A stretch of DNA of 64,000 bases from the NCBI GenBank assembly GCA_017625255.1, contig JAGALK010000111.1:1-64000 (forward strand), read 5' to 3'. The notes under the pieces are model-generated. The model saw only the letters and a list, made by a program, of their open reading frames with translations, did not search any database and was not told the origin of the DNA. Below, piece by piece: positions 35,096 to 45,626 of the stretch. The stretch comes from Lachnospiraceae bacterium (GTDB taxonomy: Bacteria > Bacillota > Clostridia > Lachnospirales > Lachnospiraceae). The position numbers and the translations under genes are program-made. Position 1 is the first letter of the stretch. Every line of letters starts with the position of its first letter.

Positions 35096-38000
35096 ATGGG
35101 GAAAATTCGTTATTGTGCATGGTTTGTGTTCAGTATAATAATCATTATTATGCTGTATGTAGCGGTTGGTTTTGATATAGAGGATGTATCACTTTCAAAG
35201 GGAGAAATTGTCTCATTTAATACAGGATGGACATTAATACGGGAAGATAATACATCCACAGAAATTACCCTTCCGTATTATGAAGCATGTGATGCATTAG
35301 AAACGATTACAATTTGCAATATGCTCCCAAAAGAATATCAGGGCAAATGCCTGTCATTTCTTACTGCGGATAAAAATATGCGGGTATATATTGATGAAAA
35401 AATAGTCTATGAATTTGGCGTAAATGATAAAAGAACTTTCGGACAGACGCCGGGAAGTGTCACAAATTTCATTGATATACCGGAAGAAATGACAGAGGGC
35501 AGGATAAAAATAGAGCTTAGTTCGCCATATGCAAATTATGGAGCATGTATAGATGAAATGTTTATAGCCAATAGAGATACAGCAATACTTCGGCTGATAA
35601 AAAAGAACCTTTTTAATTTTGCCTGTGTAGGGATTATGTTTATAGCAAGCTGTAGTTTTTGTATTCTGGCATTTGCACAGCATCATTACCGTCAGAGCAG
35701 GGATGGTATGGACTATATTGCGGTCTATTGTCTGCTATCAAGCATTTACTATGGTGTAGAAACAAAAGCATTAAACATTTTCTATGGAAATCAGACCCTT
35801 TATTCTGTGATTGTATTTCTGATGCTTATGCTGATTCCGGTGTTTTTTACGCTGTATTGCGATGCGGCATTTTTCAGAGGCAGTTCTCAGGGGCTGCAGA
35901 TGCTTTTTATGGTGACAATTGCCAATGTATTTGTGCAGCTTCCGTTACAGCTGTTGAATATTATTGATTTTATGGATATGGCTTTTTTCTCCCATGGAAT
36001 ATTGTTTGTATCTATTATTTTTATTTTGATAAAATTTGCTGCCATGTGCAAGGAATGTCAGCATACACGCTATAAGATAGAGTTTTTTGCATTAAGTGTA
36101 CTTGGGATTTGCGGCACAATAGATATTATTCGTGCTTATACACTAAAACAGGAGCATATAGAAAAATTCAGCAGATATGGAGCGACGATATTTGCTTTTC
36201 TTATGCTGATTTCCCATATCGGACGAATGACTAAGCGCTATGCAGCAAGCATGGAGGAAAATGCGCAGTTATTAGAGCAGAAGGTAGAGCTAATTGAAAA
36301 GCAGAATATAGAATTGCAGGAAGCAAAGGATGAGGCAATAGCAGCAAATTCTGCGAAGAGTCATTTCCTTGCCAGAATGTCCCATGAGATACGGACACCG
36401 ATGAATGCCGTTATTGGGATGAATGAAATGATTCTTAAGGAAACCAAAGAGGAACATATCAAAGAATATGCACAGGATGTAGAAGGCGCTGCCCGGACAT
36501 TATTAGAGCTTATCAATGAGATTTTAGATTTGTCAAAGATAGAATCCGGTAAAATGACAATTGTACCGGCTGATTATGATGTCAGCAGCATGCTGCATGA
36601 TTTAATCAGCATGCTTAATGTTCGCGCAAATACAAAGGGTTTGGAAATAAAAGTGGAAATAGATGAAAATATACCATCTATTTTGCATGGGGATGATGTG
36701 AAAATTCGTCAGATACTCATCAATCTGCTTTCAAATGCCATAAAATATACAAAGCAGGGGTATGTTCAGTTTACTGTAAATGCCAAAGTGATTGAGAGAC
36801 AGGCGATTTTGCATTTTGCTGTGAAAGATACGGGTATTGGTATCAAAAAAGAAGATATTCCTAAATTGTTTGGTGAGTACGAACGAGTTGACGAAGAAAA
36901 AAACAGAGCTGTTGAAGGCAGCGGTCTGGGAATGAATATTGCCAGGCGTTTGTTAAAGCTTATGGGTAGTGAGCTTGAGATAGAAAGTGTATATGGAGAG
37001 GGCAGTACATTCTCTTTTTCTATTATACAGCCTGTTATAAAATCTGCGCCTATTGGAAATTTTCAGGAAAATTACAGACAAAGACGGGAAAACAGTAAAG
37101 AGAGAATGTCATTACAGGCATCAGGAGTAAAGGTGCTGATAGTAGATGATAATACAATTAATCGCAAGGTATTTAGTGCATTTTTGAATCGGACAGGAAT
37201 AAAACTAGCGGAAGCCTCTAGTGGAATGCAATGTTTAGGTCTTGTAAAGAAACATAAATATGATATCATATTTTTAGATCACATGATGCCGGAAATGGAT
37301 GGTGTTGAAACCCTAAAGTGCATGAAACAGCCAGAGTATGTATTGAATCACAATACACCGGTAATAGCACTTACAGCAAATGCCATTGCAGGTGCAAAGG
37401 ATTACTATTTAGAGAAAGGCTTTGATGGATATTTGTCAAAGCCTATTGATTCTGAGCGATTAGAGAAAATTATTGAAGAAAAAGTTTCTTTTGCGGTAAG
37501 AAAAAAGGACGAAAGTGAGCCTGAAAAGAAAGAAAAAGTATGCAGTATTCCAGAGGCAGAAGGCTTTTCATGGAAAGAAGCCATGAAGCATTTTCCGGAT
37601 GAAAAGGCATTGTATGGCAGTTTAAAGCAGTTTTATTATAGTCTGCCGGATACATTAAAAACGATAGAAGATATATATGAGAAATTAAATGGCAAGTATT
37701 CTAAAGAAGAAAAAGAAAATGCCATAAATCAGGGGAAAATAGAATTCCATACAGTAAAAAGTGTATTGGTGTTGTTAGGAAATGATAAAGTATCGAGTCT
37801 GGCAAGAGAGCTGGAAATGGCAGCAAAGGGCGGACAAATAGAGGATATTTTAAATAAGACACCAGTGTTATTAGAAGAACTTGAAAAGATGCCAAAAAGG
37901 CTGGATGCTGCAGTTGCAGAGCAAAAGTCAGATAAGCCTTTATGTACCAATGATAAGGCTTTTGAAGAAGATATTCAAAAACTGTTAGAAGCGGCAAAAA

Positions 38001-38152
38001 AGGCAGATATCAATGAAATGGATAGAATTATGCTGCGGATAAATGCCTATTCCTATGCCGGAGAAAGAGGGCAGCTAGTGGAAGAACTATCCATACATGT
38101 GTATAATTTAGATGCAGCAAAAGTAATAACTGTGCTGGAAAAAATGAAATAG
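35096..38152 (+). CDS. 7TM hybrid sensor histidine kinase with receiver and HPt-like domains
   Basis: A 1018-residue protein. A membrane anchor and an extracytoplasmic beta-rich domain (to about 165) precede about seven membrane helices (170-370), an arrangement like the 7TMR-DISM sensors. A coiled coil leads to HisKA (phospho-His near 430 in [18 protein letters not shown]), HATPase ([24 protein letters not shown]), a receiver (phospho-Asp near 728 in [13 protein letters not shown]) and a C-terminal HPt-like segment ([13 protein letters not shown] near 883). It is therefore a phosphorelay in one chain. The likely next partner is the single receiver protein encoded 30 bases downstream. The signal is unknown. 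Confidence 0.9.
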   Translation: MGKIRYCAWFVFSIIIIIMLYVAVGFDIEDVSLSKGEIVSFNTGWTLIREDNTSTEITLPYYEACDALETITICNMLPKEYQGKCLSFLTADKNMRVYIDEKIVYEFGVNDKRTFGQTPGSVTNFIDIPEEMTEGRIKIELSSPYANYGACIDEMFIANRDTAILRLIKKNLFNFACVGIMFIASCSFCILAFAQHHYRQSRDGMDYIAVYCLLSSIYYGVETKALNIFYGNQTLYSVIVFLMLMLIPVFFTLYCDAAFFRGSSQGLQMLFMVTIANVFVQLPLQLLNIIDFMDMAFFSHGILFVSIIFILIKFAAMCKECQHTRYKIEFFALSVLGICGTIDIIRAYTLKQEHIEKFSRYGATIFAFLMLISHIGRMTKRYAASMEENAQLLEQKVELIEKQNIELQEAKDEAIAANSAKSHFLARMSHEIRTPMNAVIGMNEMILKETKEEHIKEYAQDVEGAARTLLELINEILDLSKIESGKMTIVPADYDVSSMLHDLISMLNVRANTKGLEIKVEIDENIPSILHGDDVKIRQILINLLSNAIKYTKQGYVQFTVNAKVIERQAILHFAVKDTGIGIKKEDIPKLFGEYERVDEEKNRAVEGSGLGMNIARRLLKLMGSELEIESVYGEGSTFSFSIIQPVIKSAPIGNFQENYRQRRENSKERMSLQASGVKVLIVDDNTINRKVFSAFLNRTGIKLAEASSGMQCLGLVKKHKYDIIFLDHMMPEMDGVETLKCMKQPEYVLNHNTPVIALTANAIAGAKDYYLEKGFDGYLSKPIDSERLEKIIEEKVSFAVRKKDESEPEKKEKVCSIPEAEGFSWKEAMKHFPDEKALYGSLKQFYYSLPDTLKTIEDIYEKLNGKYSKEEKENAINQGKIEFHTVKSVLVLLGNDKVSSLARELEMAAKGGQIEDILNKTPVLLEELEKMPKRLDAAVAEQKSDKPLCTNDKAFEEDIQKLLEAAKKADINEMDRIMLRINAYSYAGERGQLVEELSIHVYNLDAAKVITVLEKMK

Positions 38153-38182
38153 TATCCTAAAGGAAATACAAAGGAGGATGTT

Positions 38183-38554
38183 ATGAGTAACAAAAAGCGA
38201 ATATTAGTAGTGGATGATAGTCCGATTTTACTGCGTTCGGTTAAAAATATGTTAGATTCCTATTATGAGGTGGATATGGCGACTTCTGTTGATCAGGCAA
38301 TGGTGGTCATCGGAGGGAAAAGACCGGATTTGATTTTGTTGGACTATGATATGCCAATCTGCAATGGAAAGGTAATGCTGCAAAGACTGCGTAATAAACC
38401 GGAAACGAAGGATATTCCAGTTATATTTTTAACCGCAGTGGATAATTCAACTGAGGTAAGAGAGGTTTTGCAGATGCATCCGCAGGGATATTTATTAAAG
38501 CCGCCAGAGATAGAAAAGCTCTTAGATGCGGTGCAAAGGCAGCTATGGCAGTAA
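38183..38554 (+). CDS. single-domain response regulator (CheY-like)
   Basis: A 123-residue receiver with the acidic pair Asp11/Asp12, phospho-Asp54 in LILLDYDMP, conserved Thr in FLTAVD and Lys in LLKPPE. There is no output domain. It lies directly after the hybrid kinase with an AGGAGG site, so it probably receives phosphate from that protein's HPt-like domain, or competes with its receiver. Confidence 0.88.
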   Translation: MSNKKRILVVDDSPILLRSVKNMLDSYYEVDMATSVDQAMVVIGGKRPDLILLDYDMPICNGKVMLQRLRNKPETKDIPVIFLTAVDNSTEVREVLQMHPQGYLLKPPEIEKLLDAVQRQLWQ

Positions 38555-38565
38555 AAGGAAATTCT

Positions 38566-38595
38566 TTGACAATACCCCATTTTACATGTTAGTCT
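38566..38595 (+). promoter_or_regulatory. probable promoter of metG
   Basis: -35 TTGACA (38566-38571), 18-bp spacer, -10 TAGTCT (38590-38595). The -35 is perfect but the -10 is weak. The leader is short, with no T-box or SAM riboswitch. Confidence 0.55.
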
Positions 38596-38669
38596 AAAAC
38601 AGTAAATGTGAAAAAAAGAGAATATATGAGATGGAAGTTTCTTAGGTTACTTTAATTAAGGAGGACACG

Positions 38670-40637
38670 ATGAGTAATAAAGGGAAATTTTATATGACAA
38701 CAGCGATTGCCTATACATCAGGCAAACCGCATATTGGAAACACCTATGAAATTATTTTGGCAGATGCTATCGCTCGTTATAAAAGACAGGAAGGCTATGA
38801 TGTATACTTCCAGACCGGAACAGACGAGCATGGTCAGAAAATTCAGGAAAAGGCTGAGGCAGCAGGCATCACACCAAAGGAGCATGTAGATAAAATTGCA
38901 GGGGAAGTAAAACGCATCTGGGATTTGATGAATACTTCTTATGACAATTTTGTTCGTACTACAGACGAAGATCATGAAAAACAGGTACAGAAGATTTTTA
39001 AGAAATTATATGATAAAGGAGATATCTATAAGGGTGCATACGAAGGACTTTATTGTACACCATGTGAATCCTTCTGGACAGAATCTCAGTTGGTAGACGG
39101 TAAATGTCCGGATTGCGGTCGTGAAGTAATTCCTGCAAAGGAAGAGGCATATTTCTTTAAAATGAGCAAATATGCTGACCGCTTAATCGAGCATATTAAT
39201 ACACATCCGGAATTTATTCAGCCGGTTTCCCGCAAAAATGAAATGATGAATAATTTCTTATTACCGGGCTTACAGGATTTATGTGTATCTAGAACTTCCT
39301 TTAGCTGGGGTATTCCGGTAGACTTTGATCCAAAGCATGTGGTTTATGTATGGTTAGATGCGCTTACTAACTACATTACAAAAATTGGATATGATGCAGA
39401 CGGTGATAATAGTGAATTATTTAACAAAAACTGGCCTGCAGACTTACACTTAATCGGCAAAGATATTATTCGTTTCCATACAATTTACTGGCCAATCTTT
39501 TTAATGGCATTGGATATTCCATTACCAAAACAGGTATTTGGTCATCCATGGCTGTTACAGGGCAATGGTAAAATGAGTAAATCCAAAGGAAATGTACTTT
39601 ATGCCGATGAATTAGTAGATTTCTTTGGCGTGGATGCGGTTCGTTACTTTGTATTACACGAAATGCCATTTGATAATGATGGTGTTATCACATGGGAATT
39701 AATGGTAGAGCGTATGAATTCTGACCTTGCAAATACATTAGGAAACCTTGTAAATCGTACGATTTCCATGAGTAACAAATATTTTGGCGGTGTGGTAAAT
39801 AACAGCGGCGCAGCAGAAGAAGTAGACGAAGATTTAAAGAATATAGTAACAGGAACTGTGGCAAAGGTAGAAGCAAAAATGGCTGAGCTTCGTGTAGCAG
39901 ATGCCATGACAGAGGTATTCAACCTCTTCAAACGCTGCAACAAATATATCGATGAGACTACACCATGGGTACTTGCAAAGGACGAAGCTACCTTACCTCG
40001 TTTAGAAACAGTTATGTACAACCTTGTAGAAAGTATCAGCATCGGTGCGACATTATTACACAGCTTCATGCCGGAAACAGCAGAAAAGGTACTGGCACAG
40101 TTAAATGCTAAGATGGTGGATTACGATGAATTATCTACATTTGGTCATTATCCAAATGGCAGTAAGGTAACTGAAAAACCGGAAATCTTATTTGCAAGAT
40201 TAGATGTAGAGGAAGTATTGAAAAAAGTAGAGGAGCTTCATCCTCCGGTAGAAGAAGAGACAACAGAAGCTGCTAAGGAAGAGGAAGTGGTTATTGATAT
40301 CGAAGCAAAAGAAGAGATTACCTTTGATGATTTCATGAAAATGCAGTTTCAGGTGGGTGAAATCATCGAATGTAAAGCGGTGGAGAAATCCAAAAAGCTC
40401 CTTTGCTCTCAGGTAAAAATCGGAAGTCAGGTAAAACAGATTGTATCCGGTATCCGTAAAGAGTATTCTCCAGAGGATATGGTAGGCAAAAAGGTTATGG
40501 TTCTTGTGAACCTAAAACCTGCAAAATTAGCCGGAGTACTTTCCGAAGGTATGCTGCTTTGCGCAGAGAATGAAAAAGGTGAATTGGCATTGATGCAGCC
40601 GGATAAGGATATGCCGTCTGGAGCAGAAATTTGCTAG
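38670..40637 (+). CDS. metG: methionyl-tRNA synthetase
   Basis: A 655-residue class I synthetase. The HIGH signature appears as HIGN in SGKPHIGNTYE, the zinc knuckle as CTPCESFW and CPDCGRE, and KMSKS in NGKMSKSKGNV. The C-terminal 110 residues form an EMAP/Trbp-type tRNA-binding domain (FDDFMKMQFQVGEIIECKAV). The long acidic linker before that domain is normal for this type. AGGAGG precedes the ATG. Confidence 0.97.
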   Translation: MSNKGKFYMTTAIAYTSGKPHIGNTYEIILADAIARYKRQEGYDVYFQTGTDEHGQKIQEKAEAAGITPKEHVDKIAGEVKRIWDLMNTSYDNFVRTTDEDHEKQVQKIFKKLYDKGDIYKGAYEGLYCTPCESFWTESQLVDGKCPDCGREVIPAKEEAYFFKMSKYADRLIEHINTHPEFIQPVSRKNEMMNNFLLPGLQDLCVSRTSFSWGIPVDFDPKHVVYVWLDALTNYITKIGYDADGDNSELFNKNWPADLHLIGKDIIRFHTIYWPIFLMALDIPLPKQVFGHPWLLQGNGKMSKSKGNVLYADELVDFFGVDAVRYFVLHEMPFDNDGVITWELMVERMNSDLANTLGNLVNRTISMSNKYFGGVVNNSGAAEEVDEDLKNIVTGTVAKVEAKMAELRVADAMTEVFNLFKRCNKYIDETTPWVLAKDEATLPRLETVMYNLVESISIGATLLHSFMPETAEKVLAQLNAKMVDYDELSTFGHYPNGSKVTEKPEILFARLDVEEVLKKVEELHPPVEEETTEAAKEEEVVIDIEAKEEITFDDFMKMQFQVGEIIECKAVEKSKKLLCSQVKIGSQVKQIVSGIRKEYSPEDMVGKKVMVLVNLKPAKLAGVLSEGMLLCAENEKGELALMQPDKDMPSGAEIC

Positions 40638-40670
40638 TTATTCAAAGTGAATTGCAATTATAGATAATAT

Positions 40671-40728
40671 TTCCCCTTGTATGCGAAAATAGGATACTCT
40701 TTATATTCGTATACAAGGGGAACTTTTA
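40671..40728. terminator. bidirectional terminator, metG / glutathione peroxidase
   Basis: Arms TTCCCCTTGTATGCGAA and TTCGTATACAAGGGGAA pair nearly perfectly around an 18-base loop between convergent genes, with a T-rich tail. Confidence 0.85.
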
Positions 40729-41271
40729 TAATAATTCTTTTACCGTTTTTTCAACTACACTGATATCCTCTGTCGGCTCGAATCTTTCAACAACATTTCC
40801 TTGACGGTCAATTAAGAATTTTGTGAAGTTCCATTTGATATCTGAAGTTTCTTTATAATCTGGATGTGTTCTCTCTAACATGCTCTCTACAATAGATGTT
40901 AGTGGATGTTCCGAATTAAATCCTGCAAAGCCTTTTTTTGTCTGCAAATACTTGTAAAGAGGGATAGCATTTTCACCGTTTACATTAATTTTGGAAAACT
41001 GTGGGAAAGTAATTCCAAAACGGGAATCACAAAAACTTACAATTTCCTGATTGTCTAAAGGTGCCTGATTACCAAACTGGTTACAAGGAAAATCTAAAAT
41101 TTCTAATCCGGCGGATGCATATTTTTCATATAAATCTTGTAAATCATCATACTGTGGAGTAAAGCCACATTCTGTTGCGGTATTTACAATTAAAAGTATT
41201 TTGCCTTCATAGTCTCTTAAACTCTGTTCTTCACCGTTGATGTTTACTACATTAAAATCATATACGCTCAT
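40726..41271 (-). CDS. glutathione peroxidase family protein (thiol peroxidase)
   Basis: A 181-residue protein of the GPx/BsaA type. The peroxidatic residue is Cys35 in NTATECGFTPQY, with the partner motifs DFPCNQFGNQAP and KWNFTKFLID, so it uses Cys rather than selenocysteine. In anaerobes such enzymes usually draw electrons from thioredoxin. It is a single gene with AGGAGG seven bases before the ATG. Confidence 0.93.
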   Translation of the reverse strand: MSVYDFNVVNINGEEQSLRDYEGKILLIVNTATECGFTPQYDDLQDLYEKYASAGLEILDFPCNQFGNQAPLDNQEIVSFCDSRFGITFPQFSKINVNGENAIPLYKYLQTKKGFAGFNSEHPLTSIVESMLERTHPDYKETSDIKWNFTKFLIDRQGNVVERFEPTEDISVVEKTVKELL

Positions 41272-41404
41272 TTTTATTCCTCCTAAATTGATTTTTTGAA
41301 ATTAGATTGCGCACAACTGTTTATTGATAAAAAGATTGTACACAATTTAATTGCATTTGTCAATTATTAAATTTATTTTTTTAGTTATCGATAAAATTCA
41401 AATA

Positions 41405-41448
41405 TAAAAAATCCATCTGATAATGTTTAAGAAAACTTATCAGATGGA
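41405..41448 (-). terminator. terminator of the YitT-family gene
   Basis: Perfect arms TCCATCTGATAA and TTATCAGATGGA; read on the minus strand the hairpin is followed by TTTTTTA. Confidence 0.88.
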
Positions 41449-41468
41449 ATCTATACAAATTTTACAAA

Positions 41469-42314
41469 TTATATCTTTGGACGATAGATAATTTTATTTA
41501 CAGTATAAATGGTTACAAAGGCATCACAATCTGTCTTTTCAATAAAGGACATGAGCTTTGCATATTCATTCTTATCTACAATAGTAATAATTTCTCTTTT
41601 GGGTTCTAAATCATAAGCACCGATGGCTTCGTAAATTGTAGCACCGCTGTGAAGCTCGTGGAGGATAAAATTACGAATTTCTTCTTCTTTCTTAGAAACA
41701 ATACATACCCGTTTTTTCAAGTTTGAACCAAATATGAAATGGTCTAACACGATTCCGTTTAAGTAAGTTCCGAGGAGACTTAACAGAAGTGTTTTGGTGT
41801 CGTAAACAAGGCCGGAGGAAAGAGCAATTACCATACCGGAGAGGGACATGGCATTTCCTAATTCCATGTGAAGGTACTTGTTCATAAGCTTTGCCACAAT
41901 ATCTAAGCCGCCGGAGGAAGCATTCCGATTAAATAAAATGGCTAGTCCGATGCTTACTATAAAGATATAACAAATCATATCTAAAAACGGGTCAGCCGTT
42001 GGGGAAGCAACATCTGGGAAAATCACCTCCAATATACCAATGAATGTCGGTAACAAAATTGAAGTATAGATAGTTTTTCCACCGAATTCTCTGCCAATAA
42101 ACAGAATACCAATGATTAACAGCACAACATTTAGAATCATGGTAATGGCAGAAACTGGAAGTGGTATAAAGTTCTCAAGGACAATGGCAAGACCGGAGAT
42201 ACTGGCTATAACCAAGTGGCTTGGCATCAGTAAAAAGTAAACAGCAGCAGCGATAATGGCAGTGCCAAGAGTTATCATAGCAAATTCTCGGATGGTTTTA
42301 AGGGGAGTGTTCAT
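41469..42314 (-). CDS. YitT family membrane protein (DUF161 + DUF2179)
   Basis: A 281-residue protein. The first 195 residues have about five or six membrane segments with the family motif FNRNASSGGLDIVAKLMNKY. The C-terminal 80 residues are a soluble DUF2179 domain (HSGATIYEAIGAY; IITIVDKNEYAKLMSFI). The transported substrate is unknown. It is a single gene. Confidence 0.9.
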   Translation of the reverse strand: MNTPLKTIREFAMITLGTAIIAAAVYFLLMPSHLVIASISGLAIVLENFIPLPVSAITMILNVVLLIIGILFIGREFGGKTIYTSILLPTFIGILEVIFPDVASPTADPFLDMICYIFIVSIGLAILFNRNASSGGLDIVAKLMNKYLHMELGNAMSLSGMVIALSSGLVYDTKTLLLSLLGTYLNGIVLDHFIFGSNLKKRVCIVSKKEEEIRNFILHELHSGATIYEAIGAYDLEPKREIITIVDKNEYAKLMSFIEKTDCDAFVTIYTVNKIIYRPKI

Positions 42315-42558
42315 AGTGATGGTTCCTTTCTGTTTTAATGTTTGGATCTATTGTGATAGTAGTATTATAATCTGTTTTGTTTTTTTTGTACATAAAGGAA
42401 ATTGGGATATTCGTTACATATTGATATTTTAAGATAAAGTTCTTGAGATAAATTGTTTGAATGGTTCGACTGAAACATTAACAGTTCTGTGATATACTAT
42501 TGATATATAAGTATATGGTTTCAGCAAAATCATCAATGGAGAAAGGAAAAGCAAGAAA

Positions 42559-43137
42559 ATGAACCCATACAAATATGTTTGTGATTTACCAGTTGTAAAT
42601 GTGACTGCATCACAAGAATCCATAGAAAAGGCGCTGCTGGCTTTACTTGATGAAAAAGAAGTTTATAGAATATCTGTGAAAGAGATATGCGAGAAAGCAA
42701 ATGTTGCACGCAGTACATTTTATACATATTATGATGTGATTGATGACTGCTTGTTGATCATTGAAAACCGATTCTTACATAATATTATTGAACTTACCAT
42801 GAGGTTAGAAGGACATGAAAAAATAGAAAAAATAGATTTAGGTTTTATAGAAGAAACTCTTGAATTTATTCAGAGTAATCAAAAAATGCTGTATTTGTTT
42901 ATGATAAAAAGATATAATGCCAGATTTATAAATAAATGGAAAGATGCAATCAAATATCATTTATATCAGCGCATGCCAACTCAAATAGCTCAGAAGAATA
43001 GGGAATTGACCATGGAAATTATTGCATCGGTAGCTATGGGGGCATATCAATATTGGTTAAGAAATCCATATGATATTGATGTTGACTATGTGAAACATTT
43101 AATTCGTAAAACTATAAAGGGATATACAGAAGGCTAA
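42559..43137 (+). CDS. TetR/AcrR family transcriptional regulator
   Basis: A 192-residue protein. The N-terminal helix-turn-helix (residues about 18-62) contains VYRISVKEICEKANVARSTF, followed by YTYYDVIDDCLL, typical of TetR. The C-terminal helical half should bind the ligand. Its ribosome binding site AAAGGAAAAG is 9-12 bases from the ATG. The SDR gene 112 bases downstream in the same direction may be its target. Confidence 0.85.
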   Translation: MNPYKYVCDLPVVNVTASQESIEKALLALLDEKEVYRISVKEICEKANVARSTFYTYYDVIDDCLLIIENRFLHNIIELTMRLEGHEKIEKIDLGFIEETLEFIQSNQKMLYLFMIKRYNARFINKWKDAIKYHLYQRMPTQIAQKNRELTMEIIASVAMGAYQYWLRNPYDIDVDYVKHLIRKTIKGYTEG

Positions 43138-43249
43138 GTAAAGTGTCGGCACAAGGATTTTTTTGTACACTTTTTCAAAAACTGTCGTGGAGAATATAGC
43201 GTTCATTTGCTAACATTTGTTTAGAAAAACAAAATGGAGGCGAATAGCT

Positions 43250-43888
43250 ATGGCTTATACATTAGTAACAGGTGCATCTGGAGGAATAGGAATGGAACTT
43301 GCAAAAGAGTTTGCAAGAAATGGACATAATTTGATAATTGCAGCAAGGACTTCCGATAAACTTGAAATGTTAAAGACAGACTTGGAGAAAAAACATAATA
43401 TTGAAGTAGAAGTGTTTGTGGCAGATTTATCATGTGAAGAAGAACGGAACAGATTGTATTCGTATACACAAAGTCATAATATGGAAGTAGAAATTCTTGT
43501 CAATAATGCGGGATTTGGGGATAGTAATGCATTCTTAGATGCGGCGTGGGAACGACAGAGAAATATGGTTGAACTCAATAATTTAGCGCTTATGCATCTG
43601 ACATATTTATATGGTAATGAGATGAAAAAAAGGGGATGTGGAAAAATCCTTAATCTTTCTTCTGTAGCTGCTTTTTCTGCCGGACCATATATGTCTATAT
43701 ACTATGCATCAAAAGGATTTGTTTTATCTTTTAGTGAGGCAATACATGAGGAACTCAAAGGAAGTGGCGTTACAGTAACTGCATTATGTCCGGGACCGAC
43801 TGCTACAGGCTTTGAAAAAAATGCAGAAATGAAGAATACAAAAACAACACGCAAATTTGCTAGAAAACTTGCCAGAAAGTTAAATTAA
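43250..43888 (+). CDS. short-chain dehydrogenase/reductase, C-terminally shortened
   Basis: About 212 residues. Cofactor loop TGASGGIGMELA, NNAG motif, catalytic Ser in LNLSSVAAFSAG, and YxxxK in YYASKGFV are all present, so it should be an NAD(P)-dependent oxidoreductase. After the GPTATGFEKNAEM loop it ends in RKFARKLARKLN. Close relatives that I know of run about 40-50 residues further, so an internal or terminal deletion is likely. The ATG at 43250 is nine bases after GGAGG; the upstream TTG start is rejected. The substrate is unknown. Confidence 0.82.
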   Translation: MAYTLVTGASGGIGMELAKEFARNGHNLIIAARTSDKLEMLKTDLEKKHNIEVEVFVADLSCEEERNRLYSYTQSHNMEVEILVNNAGFGDSNAFLDAAWERQRNMVELNNLALMHLTYLYGNEMKKRGCGKILNLSSVAAFSAGPYMSIYYASKGFVLSFSEAIHEELKGSGVTVTALCPGPTATGFEKNAEMKNTKTTRKFARKLARKLN

Positions 43889-43961
43889 TAGGTAAAAACA
43901 TGAAAAATTATTTAAGGCTTCTTCTACAGAGACAAAAGTATATCTTCTAGTCATACAGAAG

Positions 43962-43990
43962 TTGATAAAAATATACAATAATGTTATAAT
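43962..43990 (+). promoter_or_regulatory. promoter of the chemoreceptor gene
   Basis: -35 TTGATA (43962-43967), 17-bp spacer, -10 TATAAT (43985-43990), about 80 bases before the first ATG. Confidence 0.75.
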
Positions 43991-44071
43991 AATTATATTA
44001 AAATTCATGAAATCTACCAAAATAATTGGACGAATTAAGCATGAATATGAACTTTTAGGAGGGTAATTATT

Positions 44072-44662
44072 ATGAACAAAAAGAAAACGGCTGTTGAAGT
44101 GTACTTATCTACGGTGTTTAAGTGGGGGCTTATCATATTAGTATGCGCCTGTATGTGTGCTACTGTTATGTTTAATACAGAAAAATTGTTTGGATTATAT
44201 CCTACTGTACCGTGGCTTGCAACGATTGGGTTAGGTATAATGGATACGATATTTTTTGTTAGTGCCATATGTATAGTAAAGACATCCTTTGATAAAGAAG
44301 GCTATTTAATAGATGGCAGATTAAAAGTGGGCAAAATTTTTTCTGTAGTTGTTTTAGTTGTCCAGTGGAATTATTTATTATATATGCTGCCGACAAGAAC
44401 ATTTTGGGGATTTTTATTTTTCTTCCTTATTCTGATAGCTTTCTTTTTGGATATTAAGTTGTTATTAGCAAGTGGTTTAGCTTGTATGATTTCACTATTT
44501 ATAGGTTGGTTTATTCGAGGAACAGACCTTCTTCCGGTTAAGGATGAATTATTCCTTACAGATGTTATTATGTGTTTAGTTGCATTAGTATTGTCATTAA
44601 CCGGATTGCTAATTTTTGTGTTCTTTGTTGCACACTTTTTAGTAAATGCAAAAAAAGGATGA
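44072..44662 (+). pseudogene. chemoreceptor-like protein, N-terminal membrane half (frameshifted)
   Basis: 196 codons encoding about six membrane helices, starting at an ATG after AGGAGGG. The frame ends at TGA just after a run of seven A residues (44650-44656). Omitting one A joins it exactly to the methyl-accepting domain that follows. The membrane half has no large outer sensory domain, as in other 6TM-type chemoreceptors. It is broken by one base relative to its presumed full-length form of about 520 residues. Confidence 0.75.
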
Positions 44663-45626
44663 ATTAGAAAAAAGTAATGAACAAGTCACAAGTGTCCTTG
44701 AGGCTGTTCAGACATTATCAGAGAATTTGCAGGCGGCTGGTTTAGCACTTTCTCAAGTATCTGAAAATGAAAGTGCATCTGCTGAAGAATTAGCAGCAAC
44801 AAGTGAAAAGTTAGTTGCAAGCAGTGATTTACTTAGTACAAAAACAGAGGAAAGCATGGTAAATCTCGGGGAACTGAGTGAATGGGAAGGCGTTGTTGCA
44901 GATAATGTAGAAAAAGTCGAAAAGGTTTCAAAAGATTTATTGGACAAATCTCTGGAAAATGAAAAGCTTTTAGGAGATTTACATATGATTAATGGAGAAG
45001 TGTCAGAATCAATGAGGATCACAACTGAGATTACTCAGAGATTGTCAGAGGCTGTACAGGAAATCGGTGTAACATTGAGTCTTATAAGCGATATTTCTGA
45101 TTCTACAAACTTATTGGCTTTAAATGCATCTATTGAGGCAGCAAGGGCTGGTGAAGCAGGAAAAGGATTTGCGGTTGTTGCAACAGAGGTGGGAAATCTT
45201 GCAAATAGTACACAGCAATCCTTGCAGGTTGTTCAAACAGTTATTGAAAGAGTTCAACAGAATGTGAGAGATATTACTGCGCAGGTAAATGAAAATGCTG
45301 TGAAGCTTGGCACCCAGAATGAATATTTTGAAAATGTATTTCAAAGTATGCAGGATATGACAGAACTTTTAAATACATCAGTGGATACAATAAATACAAT
45401 GGGAGAAGCTCATGGAAAACAATCTGAAGTAATCAAGAAAACAATATCCATCAATCAAGATATTGCAGAAAGTATTCAAAATGAAAATGAGCAGTTTAAT
45501 TCAATTAATTTCATGGCAGAAAGTAATGCTGGTAATACAACAGAGGTTGCGACACAGGCAGGAATTATTAATGAAATGGTAGATAAAATGACTCAGTTAT
45601 TAAGACAAGAGGAACAAGATGTTTAG
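44646..45626 (+). pseudogene. methyl-accepting chemotaxis signalling domain, C-terminal half (frameshifted)
   Basis: 326 codons of heptad-rich coiled coil with the conserved hairpin tip [20 protein letters not shown] followed by [16 protein letters not shown], the site that contacts CheA and CheW. An ATG at 44646 lies inside the upstream gene but has no ribosome binding site. If made alone it would be a soluble receptor fragment. The end overlaps the next gene by eight bases. Confidence 0.78.

Noticed and set aside
40726-41271. Selenoprotein form of glutathione peroxidase
   Set aside because: The catalytic position is an ordinary Cys codon (Cys35).
44640-44662. Programmed -1 ribosomal frameshift at the A7 tract of the chemoreceptor
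   Set aside because: The shift needed is +1 (or -2), not -1, and the tract is short for transcriptional slippage, so a plain indel is more likely.
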